A stretch of 64,000 nucleotides of DNA from Bacteroidota bacterium (GCA_030680835.1 JAUXUD010000082.1:62001-126000), one strand, 5' to 3'; positions 1 to 8,911 are shown, counted from the first letter of the stretch. Translations and numbers: made by a program. The notes: generated from the letters alone by a model not told the origin.

Positions 1-41
1 TGTTTAAACTGGTAATCGAATAATTGGTGTTTCACGGAAAC

Positions 42-79
42 TGGGTTGCAACCCAAATAGGGCCAATGCAATTGGCCCC
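42..79. repeat. Double REP-like palindrome
   Basis: Two perfect or near-perfect hairpins lie back to back: a 14-bp palindrome TGGGTTGCAACCCA (42-55) and GGGCCAAT-GCA-ATTGGCCC (60-78). They sit in the non-coding stretch 1-223, beyond the 3' end of the gene at 224-1387. The compact GC-rich pair in AT-rich intergenic DNA resembles REP-type extragenic palindromes. No transposase is visible nearby, and the next gene to the left is outside the window. Confidence 0.5.
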
Positions 80-107
80 TACAGGTTATCCCCGATAATT
101 TTTGTCA

Positions 108-220
108 TCGTACATTGTATATCGCACATTGTATATCTTACATTGTACATCGTACATCGTAAATCGTACATCGTACATCGTATATCGTATATCGTACATC
201 GTACATCGTATATCGTACAT
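108..220. repeat. Heptamer tandem array, (TCGTACA)n
   Basis: About 16 consecutive degenerate 7-bp units (TCGTACA, TCGTATA, TTGTACA, TTGTATA) lie directly 3' of the minus-strand gene at 224-1387. Read on that gene's coding strand the unit is TGTACGA and the array starts a few bases after the stop codon. The same unit recurs at 1476-1524, 22513-22568 and 55283-55349. It has no spacers of unique sequence, so it is not a CRISPR. Confidence 0.85.
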
Positions 221-223
221 TTC

Positions 224-1387
224 CTATTCCCATCTCTTAAGCTGGTTTTCTTCAAAATAGAGCATATTTAGGCGGGTGTTCTGGTAACCTTTGCCTTCGG
301 CTTTTGGACTTATTTTGAACCAATTGCAAAGCGGTTTTGTTCGCGATTGTTCAGTAATTTTATCCATGTTACCCTTGTTTGTTACAAAGTAATTAATAAA
401 AAAAGTAGCCTGTTCATAGCCATTTATTGCAAATTCAGCAGGTTCGGTATAATAATGTTCACGGTAGTGTTCAATAAATGTTTTTACTTTTGCATCGTTG
501 TAATCAATATAAACCGGACAAATAATATTAAGATTGAGTTGTTGCCAAAGCGTTAAATTAATGGATTTAAAATCAAACCATTTAATTGAGCCATAGGTCA
601 TAATTTCATTGAATTGATTTGTATCTCCAATAAATTTAATTACCGAACTAACCAAAAACTCATTATCGCTATCAATTATAATATGGTTTGGCCTGTCGGG
701 TTTATAAGCAACTTTATAATCTGCATATTTATTGATATCCATTGTTTTGATGCTAAAGCCGCTGTACTTATTTTTTAATGCCAGCATTCTTGCACCAATT
801 ACTTTTTCGTTGGCATTTTTTCCTGTAAACACCACAATATTGGCATCATTCCAGCCACCTGATTTTATTTGATCCAGGATAAAGTCGCCGTAATAGCTTA
901 GGTCGGGGTAGGCAGAAATGAGGTACGCATTATCGGTTTTGGTTTTTGTTAAAGTGAGAAAGGGAGAAACATTATAAACTTTAAATTGCTCACAAAATTC
1001 CTTTAACCGTACACTATTTTGGGTTCCAACCGGACCAAAAATGAGGTTGCTTTCCTGAAATTCCTTCTTTTTCAGAATTCTTTTAAAAACATTTGTATCC
1101 CCCTCAGAGTCGAATACTCTTATTTCTACTGGAAAGTCAGCTTGAGTCATGCTATCCAGTGCCAGTTTAAAACCTTCATAATATTGCCGGCAGGCATTGC
1201 CTAAGGCTGCATTTTTTGATTTCGGATCAGCCAGAATCTGTTTACTGCAAAAAGGCATCACAACCGAAATAATATATTTGGGTTTTACATTGGTGTCAAC
1301 AATGACTGTATCCTGAGCCAAAGCATTCGGTAATAGCCAAAGCAGACTTAACAAACAAACAAAAATATTTCGCTTCAATAAACTCAT
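224..1387 (-). CDS. Exported periplasmic-binding-protein-like protein (type 1 PBP fold)
   Basis: The 387-residue protein starts with a clear signal peptide (residues 1-25, ending ...NALAQ). It continues with segments typical of type 1 periplasmic binding proteins of the branched-chain amino-acid receptor class: an initial beta strand (IISVVMPF, ~40-47), a helix with YYEGFKLALD (~69-78), and LIFGPVGTQNS (~114-124), where family members probe a ligand cleft. Bacteroidota commonly carry this domain fused to LysM repeats in cell-wall proteins; no LysM is visible here. No permease or ATPase genes are adjacent, so transport is unproven and a sensory or structural role is equally possible. It lies downstream of guaA on the same strand, separated by 141 bp of repeats, so co-transcription is doubtful. 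The fold assignment is fairly safe; the ligand is unknown. Confidence 0.6.
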   Translation of the reverse strand: MSLLKRNIFVCLLSLLWLLPNALAQDTVIVDTNVKPKYIISVVMPFCSKQILADPKSKNAALGNACRQYYEGFKLALDSMTQADFPVEIRVFDSEGDTNVFKRILKKKEFQESNLIFGPVGTQNSVRLKEFCEQFKVYNVSPFLTLTKTKTDNAYLISAYPDLSYYGDFILDQIKSGGWNDANIVVFTGKNANEKVIGARMLALKNKYSGFSIKTMDINKYADYKVAYKPDRPNHIIIDSDNEFLVSSVIKFIGDTNQFNEIMTYGSIKWFDFKSINLTLWQQLNLNIICPVYIDYNDAKVKTFIEHYREHYYTEPAEFAINGYEQATFFINYFVTNKGNMDKITEQSRTKPLCNWFKISPKAEGKGYQNTRLNMLYFEENQLKRWE

Positions 1388-1452
1388 ATTAATTTCGCAA
1401 TAAAATTAAATTCTAAATCATCGTACATCTATAGGTTTAGTTCCGATAGGTT

Positions 1453-1475
1453 TCGACTTCGCTCAACCTGACATG
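1453..1475. repeat. Dispersed REP-like element, copy 1
   Basis: The motif TCGACTTCGCTCAACCTGACAT lies between guaA and the PBP-like gene and abuts the heptamer array that follows. A second copy with one altered region occurs at 19463-19485, also intergenic. Short elements with the core GTCAGGTTGAGCGAAGTCGA recur in intergenic DNA of Bacteroidota genomes, to my knowledge. It contains the small inverted repeat CGA-CTTCG-CTCG in the second copy only. Confidence 0.55.
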
Positions 1476-1524
1476 TTGTACATCGTATATCGTACATCGT
1501 ACATCGTACATTGTACATCGTACA
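1476..1524. repeat. Heptamer tandem array, seven units
   Basis: Seven consecutive units (TTGTACA, TCGTATA, TCGTACA x3, TTGTACA, TCGTACA) stop four bases before the complement of the guaA stop codon. One isolated unit is at 1421-1427, left of the REP-like element. On the guaA coding strand the junction reads TAG-GGAATGTACGATG, the same as after the M23 peptidase gene at 55278. Confidence 0.85.
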
Positions 1525-1528
1525 TTCC

Positions 1529-3055
1529 CTATTCCCATTCAATAGTAGCAGGCGGTTTACTGCTAATATCATAAACCACCCGGTTAATGCCTTTTACTTC
1601 ATTGATAATCCGGTTTGAAACCAAGCCCAGAAAGTCGTGTGGTAGATGGCAAAAATCTGCTGTCATTCCATCAACAGAAGTTACAGCCCGCAAACAAATT
1701 ACATTTTCATAAGTTCTTTCATCGCCCATAACACCAACGGAGCTGATGGGTAAAAAAATGGCTCCGGCCTGCCAAACGCTGTTATACAAATTTTTGTCTT
1801 TTAGTTCAGAGATAAAGATATGGTCGGCTTCCTGCAAAATTCTTATTTTTTCTTCGGTTATGTCACCCAAAATACGAATAGACAGTCCTGGTCCGGGGAA
1901 TGGATGCCGGTTTAGAATAATCGGTTCAATTCCTAGTGCAGTACCCACGTTTCTTACTTCGTCTTTAAACAGCATACGCAGGGGCTCTACAATTTTGAGG
2001 TGCATTTTTTCGGGCAAACCACCCACATTGTGATGCGATTTAATGGTAGCTGATGGTCCCTTTACACTTACACTTTCAATAACATCCGGGTAAATGGTTC
2101 CTTGCGCGAGCCATTTTACATTGTCTAATTTTTTAGCTTCATCATTAAAAACATCAATAAAAACCCGGCCAATCGTTTTCCGTTTTTCTTCCGGGTCGCT
2201 AATTCCAATTAGTGCATCCACAAAACGTTTTCGGGCATCAATCCCAATTACATTCAACCCCATGTTTTTATAGGCATGCAGTACCTGGGTATATTCATCT
2301 TTGCGCAAAAGTCCGTTATCAATAAAAATGCCCGTAAGGTTTGAACCGATAGCAGCCTTTAACAAAACCGCTGCCACAGATGAATCCACACCACCCGATA
2401 ATCCCAGAATCACGGTGTCATTTCCTAGTTTCTGTTGTAATTCCAGCGTGGTATTTTCAATAAAATGTTTGGGTGTCCAGTCTTGTTTTAAACCTGCAAC
2501 TTTAGAAATAAAGTTATGCAGCAAGGTTTTTCCATCGGTGCTATGCGTAACTTCGGGGTGAAACTGAATGGCGTAAGTAGGCTCACCCTTAATTCTAAAA
2601 GCGGCAACCCTTACGCTTTCGGTACTAGCAATAATTTCAAAATTTTCCGGTACTTCCTGGATGGTGTCGGCATGGCTCATCCATACCTGAGTTCCCGGCT
2701 CAATATCATCAAATAAAACATTTTTTACAATTTTCTCAAGCCGGGTTCGCCCATATTCTCTCGAATTGCCCGGGGCTACAAAACCACCGTTTTGATTTGC
2801 CAATAGTTGGGCACCATAGCAAACGCCCAAAAGGGGTAGTTTGCCTCTGTAAATACTCAAATCAATGTTTGGCAAAATGCCATCATTAACGCTATACGGA
2901 CTTCCGCTTAAAATTACTGCCTTTGTTTCAGCATCCAGTTTGGGCAAATGTGTGCAGGGATGAATTTCAGAGAATACATTTAATTCGCGCAAACGGCGGG
3001 CAATTAATTGGGTATATTGCGACCCGAAATCAATAATGAGGACTTTTTCTTCCAT
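1529..3055 (-). CDS. guaA: GMP synthase (glutamine-hydrolysing)
   Basis: The enzyme converts XMP to GMP using glutamine and ATP, the last step of de novo GMP synthesis in the cytosol. From the chosen ATG the protein has 508 residues. The N-terminal class I glutamine amidotransferase has Cys79 (GVCYG) and the His166/Glu168 pair (FHPEV). The ATP-pyrophosphatase P-loop is SGGVDSS (220-226). The C-terminal dimerisation domain ends in the family signature TIEWE. An upstream ATG in frame at 3076 would add seven residues before the conserved [12 protein letters not shown] start, so I prefer the ATG at 3055. The gene is monocistronic in appearance, diverging from mnmH, and its stop codon runs straight into a heptamer repeat array. 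Confidence 0.97.
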   Translation of the reverse strand: MEEKVLIIDFGSQYTQLIARRLRELNVFSEIHPCTHLPKLDAETKAVILSGSPYSVNDGILPNIDLSIYRGKLPLLGVCYGAQLLANQNGGFVAPGNSREYGRTRLEKIVKNVLFDDIEPGTQVWMSHADTIQEVPENFEIIASTESVRVAAFRIKGEPTYAIQFHPEVTHSTDGKTLLHNFISKVAGLKQDWTPKHFIENTTLELQQKLGNDTVILGLSGGVDSSVAAVLLKAAIGSNLTGIFIDNGLLRKDEYTQVLHAYKNMGLNVIGIDARKRFVDALIGISDPEEKRKTIGRVFIDVFNDEAKKLDNVKWLAQGTIYPDVIESVSVKGPSATIKSHHNVGGLPEKMHLKIVEPLRMLFKDEVRNVGTALGIEPIILNRHPFPGPGLSIRILGDITEEKIRILQEADHIFISELKDKNLYNSVWQAGAIFLPISSVGVMGDERTYENVICLRAVTSVDGMTADFCHLPHDFLGLVSNRIINEVKGINRVVYDISSKPPATIEWE

Positions 3056-3189
3056 AATAATGGGCGCGAATTTCAATTATTTTTATCATTAATTTATACT
3101 AAAGTAAATAGATTTGCCACCAAATACAATGCTTAGTTCCGATTGCAATAGAAATTCTGTGCATTTATAAGTCCTGAGCCCTTTGTAAG

Positions 3190-4197
3190 ATGCTCAAACA
3201 AATTTCAATAATTGAATTTTTAAATCGCCCCAAAAACGCACTATTACTTGACAGCAGGAGTGAAGGGGAGTTTTTACAAGGCCATATTCCCGGAGCTGTT
3301 TCGTTTCCCGTATTAAATAATGAGCAGAGAAAAGAAGTAGGAATTTGTTACAAACAAAAAGGACATCAGGTGGCAGTTGTTCTGGGTTACGAGTTGGTGG
3401 GTCCGCATTTTAAACGATTTGTAGAGGAAGCCTATCGGAATTTTCCCGTCGGCCCTATTTATTTACATTGCTGGCGGGGAGGCCTCAGAAGCCTGATAAT
3501 GGGTAATTTGCTTTCATCGGCAGGTTATCAGGTTTACTTGTTAAAAGGAGGCTATAAAGCATATCGCAATGCGGTTTTAGAGGTATTGTCAGGTCAGTTT
3601 GAGTTTAACGTTTTGGGTGGGTTTACGGGCTGCAATAAAACAGTTATATTAAATGAATTAAGCCGCTTGGGCAGTCAGGTACTTGATTTGGAAGATTTGG
3701 CCAATCACAGGGGCTCCGCCTTTGGCAATATTGGATTGCCTGCACAGATAAGTCAGGAGCAATATGAAAATGATATTTATTCGAATCTGGTATCATTTGA
3801 TTTTTCAAAACCGGTATGGGTTGAAGATGAAAGCAGGTTAATCGGCAAGTTTCAGATTCCGACGAAAATACATGATGCCATAAGAAGCAGTAAAGTTTAT
3901 TTTTTGGATTATTCATTTGAAACCCGATGCAAAAATATACTTGAACTCTATGGAAAATTTCCGAAGGAAGAATTAATCGCCTCGACCCTGAAAATTAAAA
4001 AGAGATTGGGTGATTTGAAAACAAGAGAAGCCATTGCTTTTTTAGAAGCTGGCAATCCTGATGAATGGATAAAAATTGTACTTACTCATTATGATAAGTT
4101 ATATCAGTTTGGACTTGAAAAAAGGGATCCAAACAAAATTGTTAAAATAGGATTAGCAGGAGATGAATTGCTGAATTACCTGAAGCGCGTGCCCTAA
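3190..4197 (+). CDS. mnmH: tRNA 2-selenouridine synthase
   Basis: MnmH (SelU/YbbB) replaces sulfur by selenium in 2-thiouridine at the wobble position of Lys, Glu and Gln tRNAs, using selenophosphate and a geranylated intermediate. The 335-residue protein has an N-terminal rhodanese domain with catalytic Cys94 in HCWRGGLRS, then a P-loop domain, as in the family. The P-loop reads GGFTGCNKT (143-151): the glycine normally preceding the Lys is Asn149, an unusual substitution, although the Lys-Thr pair is kept. The downstream motif EDESRLIG is intact. No selD is visible in the window, so the selenophosphate source must be encoded elsewhere if the enzyme is active. It converges on the LruC gene. 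Confidence 0.93.
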   Translation: MLKQISIIEFLNRPKNALLLDSRSEGEFLQGHIPGAVSFPVLNNEQRKEVGICYKQKGHQVAVVLGYELVGPHFKRFVEEAYRNFPVGPIYLHCWRGGLRSLIMGNLLSSAGYQVYLLKGGYKAYRNAVLEVLSGQFEFNVLGGFTGCNKTVILNELSRLGSQVLDLEDLANHRGSAFGNIGLPAQISQEQYENDIYSNLVSFDFSKPVWVEDESRLIGKFQIPTKIHDAIRSSKVYFLDYSFETRCKNILELYGKFPKEELIASTLKIKKRLGDLKTREAIAFLEAGNPDEWIKIVLTHYDKLYQFGLEKRDPNKIVKIGLAGDELLNYLKRVP

Positions 4198-4202
4198 ACA
4201 AA

Positions 4203-4250
4203 TTCTTAATTCTTACCCCGATAGCAATCGGGGCTTAATTCTTAATTCAA
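4203..4250. terminator. Hairpin with flanking ATTCTTA heptamers between convergent genes
   Basis: A GC-rich hairpin CCCCGATAGCAATCGGGG (4216-4233) is flanked on each side by repeated ATTCTTA-type heptamers, followed by AATAGTTTTTTT. It lies between the ends of mnmH and the LruC gene and probably terminates mnmH. The core CCCGATAGC-ATCGGG recurs at the apex of the palindromic element at 15839-15854. Confidence 0.6.
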
Positions 4251-4262
4251 TAGTTTTTTTAA

Positions 4263-5738
4263 CTACCTGATATACAATTTTGTATTGTCACGGTATCCTG
4301 CAGCCGTATTGGAGTACCAATCGGTATAAGATGCGCCACTGCTTTGAGCCCATTCTGCAAAATGCAAATATCCGGTTACAAAATCGTTGATGGTATGCAT
4401 GTAAAGGATCGATGAGGTAACATTTAAAGCCCAGGGCAGGTTGTTTACAGTTTTGTAATATCTGTTTGAAGCAGGAATGGTATTATCCTGATCCACTCCA
4501 AAATAACTTGTTGAAGCTTTAGTTGTTGGAACAAAATCAGGTAAATGAACTTCTTTTCCACGGGTTTGGTCAACAATGATATAAGGGTTGAAAACCACAT
4601 CACCCAAATTGATCATTTGCCCGCTTGTAGTGGTAAAGGTTACCGTAACACTGGTGGTATCAGGTGTTACATATGGATTGGTAAGAATTACATTGGTTCC
4701 GCTTCCACCCGGTGAAGGCAATACCTGTTGGGCATCATCATACACAATTATATTCGCATAAGTCTGACCGTTTTCGCAGCCATTAGAAGCATTGCTAATC
4801 CATGCAGCACCAAAGTTACGGGTTCCGCTTACCGCAGTAACTTTTGATGGAACCAAGCCATTTAGCTGAAACGCAAATCCATTGTGAAAACTGGCACCAA
4901 TGGCGCGGGTTACAAATTTTGATTTCATCTCCACCACTTTATTGGAAGCATTTGTTACCAGATTATAGCGGTAATCAATCACCAGATCATTAAAATCATA
5001 ATCACCTGTTGCAGGCCAAAGGTCTTCAAACATAAGCGTACCATATGTTGCAGCTGGGTACCAATTGTTATAAGCACGTGTTGCATCAGCCGGATACGCA
5101 TCATCACCATCTGCAACTCCATCACTGTCTGCATCCGCAATAACAGATAGGGGGTAACAACTATTAGAAGGATCTGCCCAATAAGTACCTGGCATTACAC
5201 AATCATCCATCATAATTTTACTGCTGGAGCCTGAACCTAAAAAGCTAAACATTATTTTATAGGGAAGGCCTGAACCTGCTATAGCAGATGGAACAGGAAT
5301 CGTTAAATTTTGCACATCATTATTTGAAGTGTTAAACGCATAAGTATAAAATTCAACCCGGGTACCTTCTTTTAAAGCCGCAGAAGCACTGTATGGTATA
5401 TATCCAATTGCAAGTGTACGTGTAGTACCGTTATCATTACTTAATTTGGTTTTTAAAGTAATATTACCTGCATTTGGTTTAAACCAGGGAGATTTGATGC
5501 AATTGGCAGTAACAGAAGTACTAACCGAAGAGTGGGTTGTTGAATAATTACCGTTAATTTCATCGTTGCTGGTATAAGTTACATTAGTAAAACTAAAGCA
5601 GCGTGCAATATCATAGTTTCTATTATTGGAAGTGCTCTGCGAAGAAGCAGAACTTTCGCAATTTAAAGTAATTGTTTGGGCACCTGCGTTTGCAAAAATT
5701 CCTGCCAGGAACAGGGTGCTGAAATATAATTTTTTCAT
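4263..5738 (-). CDS. LruC domain-containing secreted protein
   Basis: The 491-residue protein has a signal peptide (1-20, ...NAGAQ). A threonine/serine-rich beta domain (~25-195) follows, then a calcium-binding-like acidic loop DADSDGVADGDDAYP (~202-215). The characteristic segment FEDLWPATGDYDFNDLVIDY (~237-256) belongs to DUF4114/LruC-domain proteins. The remainder is beta-rich and ends RDNTKLYIR without a T9SS sorting domain. LruC proteins are surface or periplasmic proteins of unknown function in Bacteroidota and Leptospira. The small lipoprotein gene at 5917-6327 lies upstream on the same strand (178-bp gap). That lipoprotein resembles the N-terminal module found on longer LruC proteins, which suggests a split two-component arrangement. 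Confidence 0.8.
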   Translation of the reverse strand: MKKLYFSTLFLAGIFANAGAQTITLNCESSASSQSTSNNRNYDIARCFSFTNVTYTSNDEINGNYSTTHSSVSTSVTANCIKSPWFKPNAGNITLKTKLSNDNGTTRTLAIGYIPYSASAALKEGTRVEFYTYAFNTSNNDVQNLTIPVPSAIAGSGLPYKIMFSFLGSGSSSKIMMDDCVMPGTYWADPSNSCYPLSVIADADSDGVADGDDAYPADATRAYNNWYPAATYGTLMFEDLWPATGDYDFNDLVIDYRYNLVTNASNKVVEMKSKFVTRAIGASFHNGFAFQLNGLVPSKVTAVSGTRNFGAAWISNASNGCENGQTYANIIVYDDAQQVLPSPGGSGTNVILTNPYVTPDTTSVTVTFTTTSGQMINLGDVVFNPYIIVDQTRGKEVHLPDFVPTTKASTSYFGVDQDNTIPASNRYYKTVNNLPWALNVTSSILYMHTINDFVTGYLHFAEWAQSSGASYTDWYSNTAAGYRDNTKLYIR

Positions 5739-5916
5739 AGTTATTAATTAATGTTAATGTGCAAGGTGGCACTTATTTTTTATTTAAATTACTGCATTTT
5801 GTTAGTGGAACCATGTTTAATATGAGCCTCTTAACCATAAAATGATCAATTAAAAAACGGGTTACTGATTGCAGGAAATGAATGGAGGTTTTCATATTAA
5901 TGTTATTTTATTTGGT

Positions 5917-6327
5917 TTATTCGGGTACTATTTCGGGCATGAAATCAAAGATGATACTGCTCAACTGAGTACTGTATTTCTTACTGATAGTTCCATAACT
6001 CACCAATACTTCCTGAACATTGGAAGGAATTGCCAACTGAGCCGTTAAGTTTTGATCCATCAGGTGCATCGCATTAAAATACACGGTTTTACCGTCTACT
6101 GTAGTAACCCATAGTGTTTTATTTATCGGAGCCTGCGTAGCAAAACCCTGTACATTTAACTGAATTGCTTTGGTGGTTTTCCAGTCGAAATTTGCACTGG
6201 CTTTTATCTGATTAAACTGGCTCACCTTGTTTGGATCACTGGGAGGTGTTACCTTATCCATTAACGTTTTTTTACAGGCTGTTAAAGCAAAAATGGCGAT
6301 TACCGCAATTATTAATATCTTTTTCAT
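5917..6327 (-). CDS. Small lipoprotein associated with LruC protein
   Basis: The 136-residue protein has a lipoprotein signal peptide with lipobox LTAC (Cys18). The mature part contains FDWKTTKAIQLNVQ (~53-66), which resembles the phrase that opens the N-terminal beta domain of many Bacteroidota LruC-domain lipoproteins. The rest reads as a small beta-sandwich. It precedes the LruC gene on the same strand, so the two may be co-expressed. Inference: here the membrane-anchoring N-terminal module and the LruC module are separate polypeptides. A frame-overlapping 62-codon reading frame just upstream (6324-6512) has no coding features. Confidence 0.6.
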   Translation of the reverse strand: MKKILIIAVIAIFALTACKKTLMDKVTPPSDPNKVSQFNQIKASANFDWKTTKAIQLNVQGFATQAPINKTLWVTTVDGKTVYFNAMHLMDQNLTAQLAIPSNVQEVLVSYGTISKKYSTQLSSIIFDFMPEIVPE

Positions 6328-6591
6328 AGTTTTCTGTTTTCATTATTATTTACGCAAGTCCTGTGCCAATAAAGAAAATTATAGCAATTAATCGTGTGCA
6401 AATTACTGTAATACACACAAATATGCAAATAATCTCTGAAGTTATTTTTACACATCTTGAAAAAATTTGTATCAAAATGGGAGCAAAATGCAATTCTGGT
6501 TCGAGCCTGCAATTTACAATTAATGGATTGATTTAAGTTATGTTATTTGTTTTAATCAGCAGTTTCAATTTTAAAAGACCTATATATTGTT

Positions 6592-6599
6592 TAATTTCG
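6592..6599 (+). promoter_or_regulatory. -7 promoter element of the kdnAB-kdsA operon
   Basis: TAATTTCG matches the Bacteroidota -7 consensus TAnnTTTG in its common TTCG variant. It ends 23 bases before the chosen kdnA ATG, giving a leader of roughly 15-18 nt. This argues against the in-frame start at 6587, which lies upstream of the element. The -33 element is weak (TTTT around 6570). The rest of the interval 6328-6622 shows nothing else recognisable. Confidence 0.5.
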
Positions 6600-6622
6600 C
6601 GGAATCATACAATATATATATT

Positions 6623-7828
6623 ATGGCAGGAAATGAATTTTTTGGTACAGAAGAGAAAAAAGAAATAAATGATGTGTTGGAAACCGGTATTTTATTTAGA
6701 TATAATCATGATGCCCAGCGCAATAATATATGGAAAGCAAGGGAATTTGAAGCAGAAGTTGCCAAACTGGTAGGGGCAAAGTATGCCCATGCTGTATCCA
6801 GCGGCAGTACTGCTGTAACTTGTGCATTGGCTGCAGCCGGAATTGGCGCCGGTGATGAAGTTATTGTTCCCCCGTTTACCTATATAGCTTCAATTGAAGC
6901 CGTTATTTTTGCTGGGGCCTTACCGGTATTTGCCGAAATTGACGAAACTTTATGTTTAAGTGCTGCCGGCATTCGCAAGGCCATTACACCCAAAACCAAA
7001 GCAATATTATTGGTGCATATGTGCGGACAAATGGCACAAATGGATGAAATAATGAAAATCGTTAAAGAATTTAATCTGGTTTTGGTTGAAGATGCGGGTC
7101 AGGCAATGGCAGCGAGTTTCAAAGGTGTTTCAACAGGCCTTTGGGGTAAAACCGGATGTTACAGTTTCGATTTCTTTAAAATAGCTACAGCCGGTGAGGG
7201 TGGGGTTATGGTTACCAACGATGAAGCTGCGTATAAACTAGCCGACAGTATTGCCGACCATGGACACGACCATCAGGGTGATAACAGGGGTATGGAAAAT
7301 CATCCGGTTTTGGGCTTTAATTACCGTATTTCGGAATTACACGCTGCTGTAGGTTTGGCTCAAACCCGCCGTGTACCCATGATCAGGGATAAAAACAATA
7401 ACATTAAAAAAGCCATGATGGCCGAACTTGGGAAAATTAAAGGCATTGGCTTTGCTGTTATTCCTGATCCCAATGGCGACTCTGCAACTTTTTTAAACAT
7501 ATTGATGCCCGATACTGAACTGGCTCAAAAAACTGTTGAAGAATTTAACAAAAATGGGGTTTCGGGTTTTAATTACTGGTATACCAATATGTATCATTTT
7601 ATAAACCAATGGGACCATATTAAAGAAGGCAGGGTTGCAGCCAAAACCAATGTTCAGTTATTGGGAGCACCCCAGGATTATAAAAACCTGGATTTACCCA
7701 AAACCCAGAAAACCATTGGAAGATTAATTTCTTTTGGTATTAAAGCCACCTGGGATGATGCAGCACTTAATGATTTGCTGACTAAAATGAAAGTTTCGAT
7801 TAATTCTGCATTATCAGTTACCGCATAA
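6623..7828 (+). CDS. kdnA: 8-amino-3,8-dideoxy-manno-octulosonate (Kdo8N) aminotransferase
   Basis: A PLP-dependent DegT/DnrJ/EryC1/StrS-family aminotransferase of 401 residues. The internal-aldimine Lys186 lies in SFDFFKIATAGEGG, and the PLP-ring Asp157 in VEDAGQ. In Shewanella oneidensis KdnA aminates the 8-aldehyde made by KdnB from Kdo, giving 8-amino-Kdo for lipid A/LPS. Assignment to KdnA rather than another sugar aminotransferase rests on the immediately following Fe-dependent dehydrogenase (3-bp gap) and kdsA (16 bp further on), matching the Kdo8N pathway. The start at 6623 follows the promoter element and gives the family-typical N-terminus. It is probably the first gene of an operon kdnA-kdnB-kdsA. 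Confidence 0.88.
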   Translation: MAGNEFFGTEEKKEINDVLETGILFRYNHDAQRNNIWKAREFEAEVAKLVGAKYAHAVSSGSTAVTCALAAAGIGAGDEVIVPPFTYIASIEAVIFAGALPVFAEIDETLCLSAAGIRKAITPKTKAILLVHMCGQMAQMDEIMKIVKEFNLVLVEDAGQAMAASFKGVSTGLWGKTGCYSFDFFKIATAGEGGVMVTNDEAAYKLADSIADHGHDHQGDNRGMENHPVLGFNYRISELHAAVGLAQTRRVPMIRDKNNNIKKAMMAELGKIKGIGFAVIPDPNGDSATFLNILMPDTELAQKTVEEFNKNGVSGFNYWYTNMYHFINQWDHIKEGRVAAKTNVQLLGAPQDYKNLDLPKTQKTIGRLISFGIKATWDDAALNDLLTKMKVSINSALSVTA

Positions 7829-7831
7829 AAC

Positions 7832-8911
7832 ATGCATAAAAATTTTAAAAGTATTGAAAAAACCGTTTTCGGAAGGGGAAGTTTTAACCAGTTAGACGAA
7901 ATAATAGCTCCAAAACGGGTTGAGAATAATGGCTTCATGGTTTTTATAGTTGATAACTATTTTAAAGGCAAAGAGCTGGAAAAAAGGATTCCTGCAAAAC
8001 CGGAAGACATGGTTTTATTTATTGATGTAGATCCGCATGAACCCACAACAGAACAAATTGATGCATTAAGAGATGGGATTCTTGCAAGCAAAGGATTGCC
8101 TTCAGGACTTGTTGGAATTGGTGGTGGCAGCATTATGGATATTGCCAAGGCATTGGCTTTAATGCTAACCAATGAAGGTTCTTCCACTTTATATCAGGGT
8201 TTGAACCTGATTAAAAAACAAGGAATTTACCATGTGGGCATCCCAACCATTTCGGGTACAGGTGCCGAGTGTTCAATGACCGCTGTGTTAACCGGGCCCG
8301 AGAAAAAACTGGGTCTGAAATGCGAATGGACTATTTTTGATCAGGTAATTCTGGATTCAGAATTAACAGCCAGCGTACCCGTTGACAAGTGGTTTTATAC
8401 AGGTATGGATACATTTATTCATTGTATTGAAAGCCGGGATGGTATTTTAAACAACGCATACAGCATGGCCTATGGTGAGCAATCCTTAAAACTGTGCCGG
8501 GATATCTTTTTGGGTGAAAATGCGGGACAAAACCCGGAGAATGATGATAAGTTAATGGTAGCTTCATTAATGGGAGGCTTAAGTCTTACCTATTCGGAAG
8601 TTGGAGTTTGCCATGCATTGAGTTATGGTTTGGGAAAAGTATTCGGTGAAAAACATTGTTTTGCAAATTGCCTGGTTTTCCAGCATCTTGGAGATTATTA
8701 TCCTGAAGGTGTTAAAGAATTTAAAGTGATGCTGGAAAAACACCATGTGGAATTACCAACCGGATTAAGCAACAAATGGACAGATGCCGAAATAACGGAA
8801 ATGGCAACAGTAGCCTTTAATTTAGCGCACATGTGGAACCACGCAGTTGGAACCGATTGGAAAGATAAGATTACTGTTGAACGGATTGAAGGTTTGTATA
8901 GAAGAATGTAA
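7832..8911 (+). CDS. kdnB: Kdo 8-oxidase, iron-containing alcohol dehydrogenase
   Basis: A group III metal-dependent alcohol dehydrogenase of 359 residues. The dinucleotide-binding signature is GIGGGSIMD (95-103). The metal ligands are placed as in the family: Asp193 and His197 (MDTFIH), His261 (VCHALS) and His275 (EKHCF). KdnB oxidises the C8 hydroxyl of Kdo to the aldehyde that KdnA aminates. The gene starts three bases after the kdnA stop, so the two are likely translationally coupled. The pairing is the best evidence for substrate; the dehydrogenase alone would only be a generic Fe-ADH. Confidence 0.86.
   Translation: MHKNFKSIEKTVFGRGSFNQLDEIIAPKRVENNGFMVFIVDNYFKGKELEKRIPAKPEDMVLFIDVDPHEPTTEQIDALRDGILASKGLPSGLVGIGGGSIMDIAKALALMLTNEGSSTLYQGLNLIKKQGIYHVGIPTISGTGAECSMTAVLTGPEKKLGLKCEWTIFDQVILDSELTASVPVDKWFYTGMDTFIHCIESRDGILNNAYSMAYGEQSLKLCRDIFLGENAGQNPENDDKLMVASLMGGLSLTYSEVGVCHALSYGLGKVFGEKHCFANCLVFQHLGDYYPEGVKEFKVMLEKHHVELPTGLSNKWTDAEITEMATVAFNLAHMWNHAVGTDWKDKITVERIEGLYRRM

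Noticed and set aside
108-220. CRISPR-like regular repeats
   Set aside because: The repeats are contiguous 7-bp units without unique spacers, and no cas genes are present.
3190-4197. mnmH as a pseudogene because of its altered P-loop
   Set aside because: The frame is intact, family length is normal and the rhodanese Cys and other motifs are conserved.
6324-6512. 62-codon minus-strand open frame upstream of the lipoprotein
   Set aside because: It overlaps the lipoprotein start, has no ribosome-binding site, and its composition (His/Cys/Asn-rich) does not look coding.
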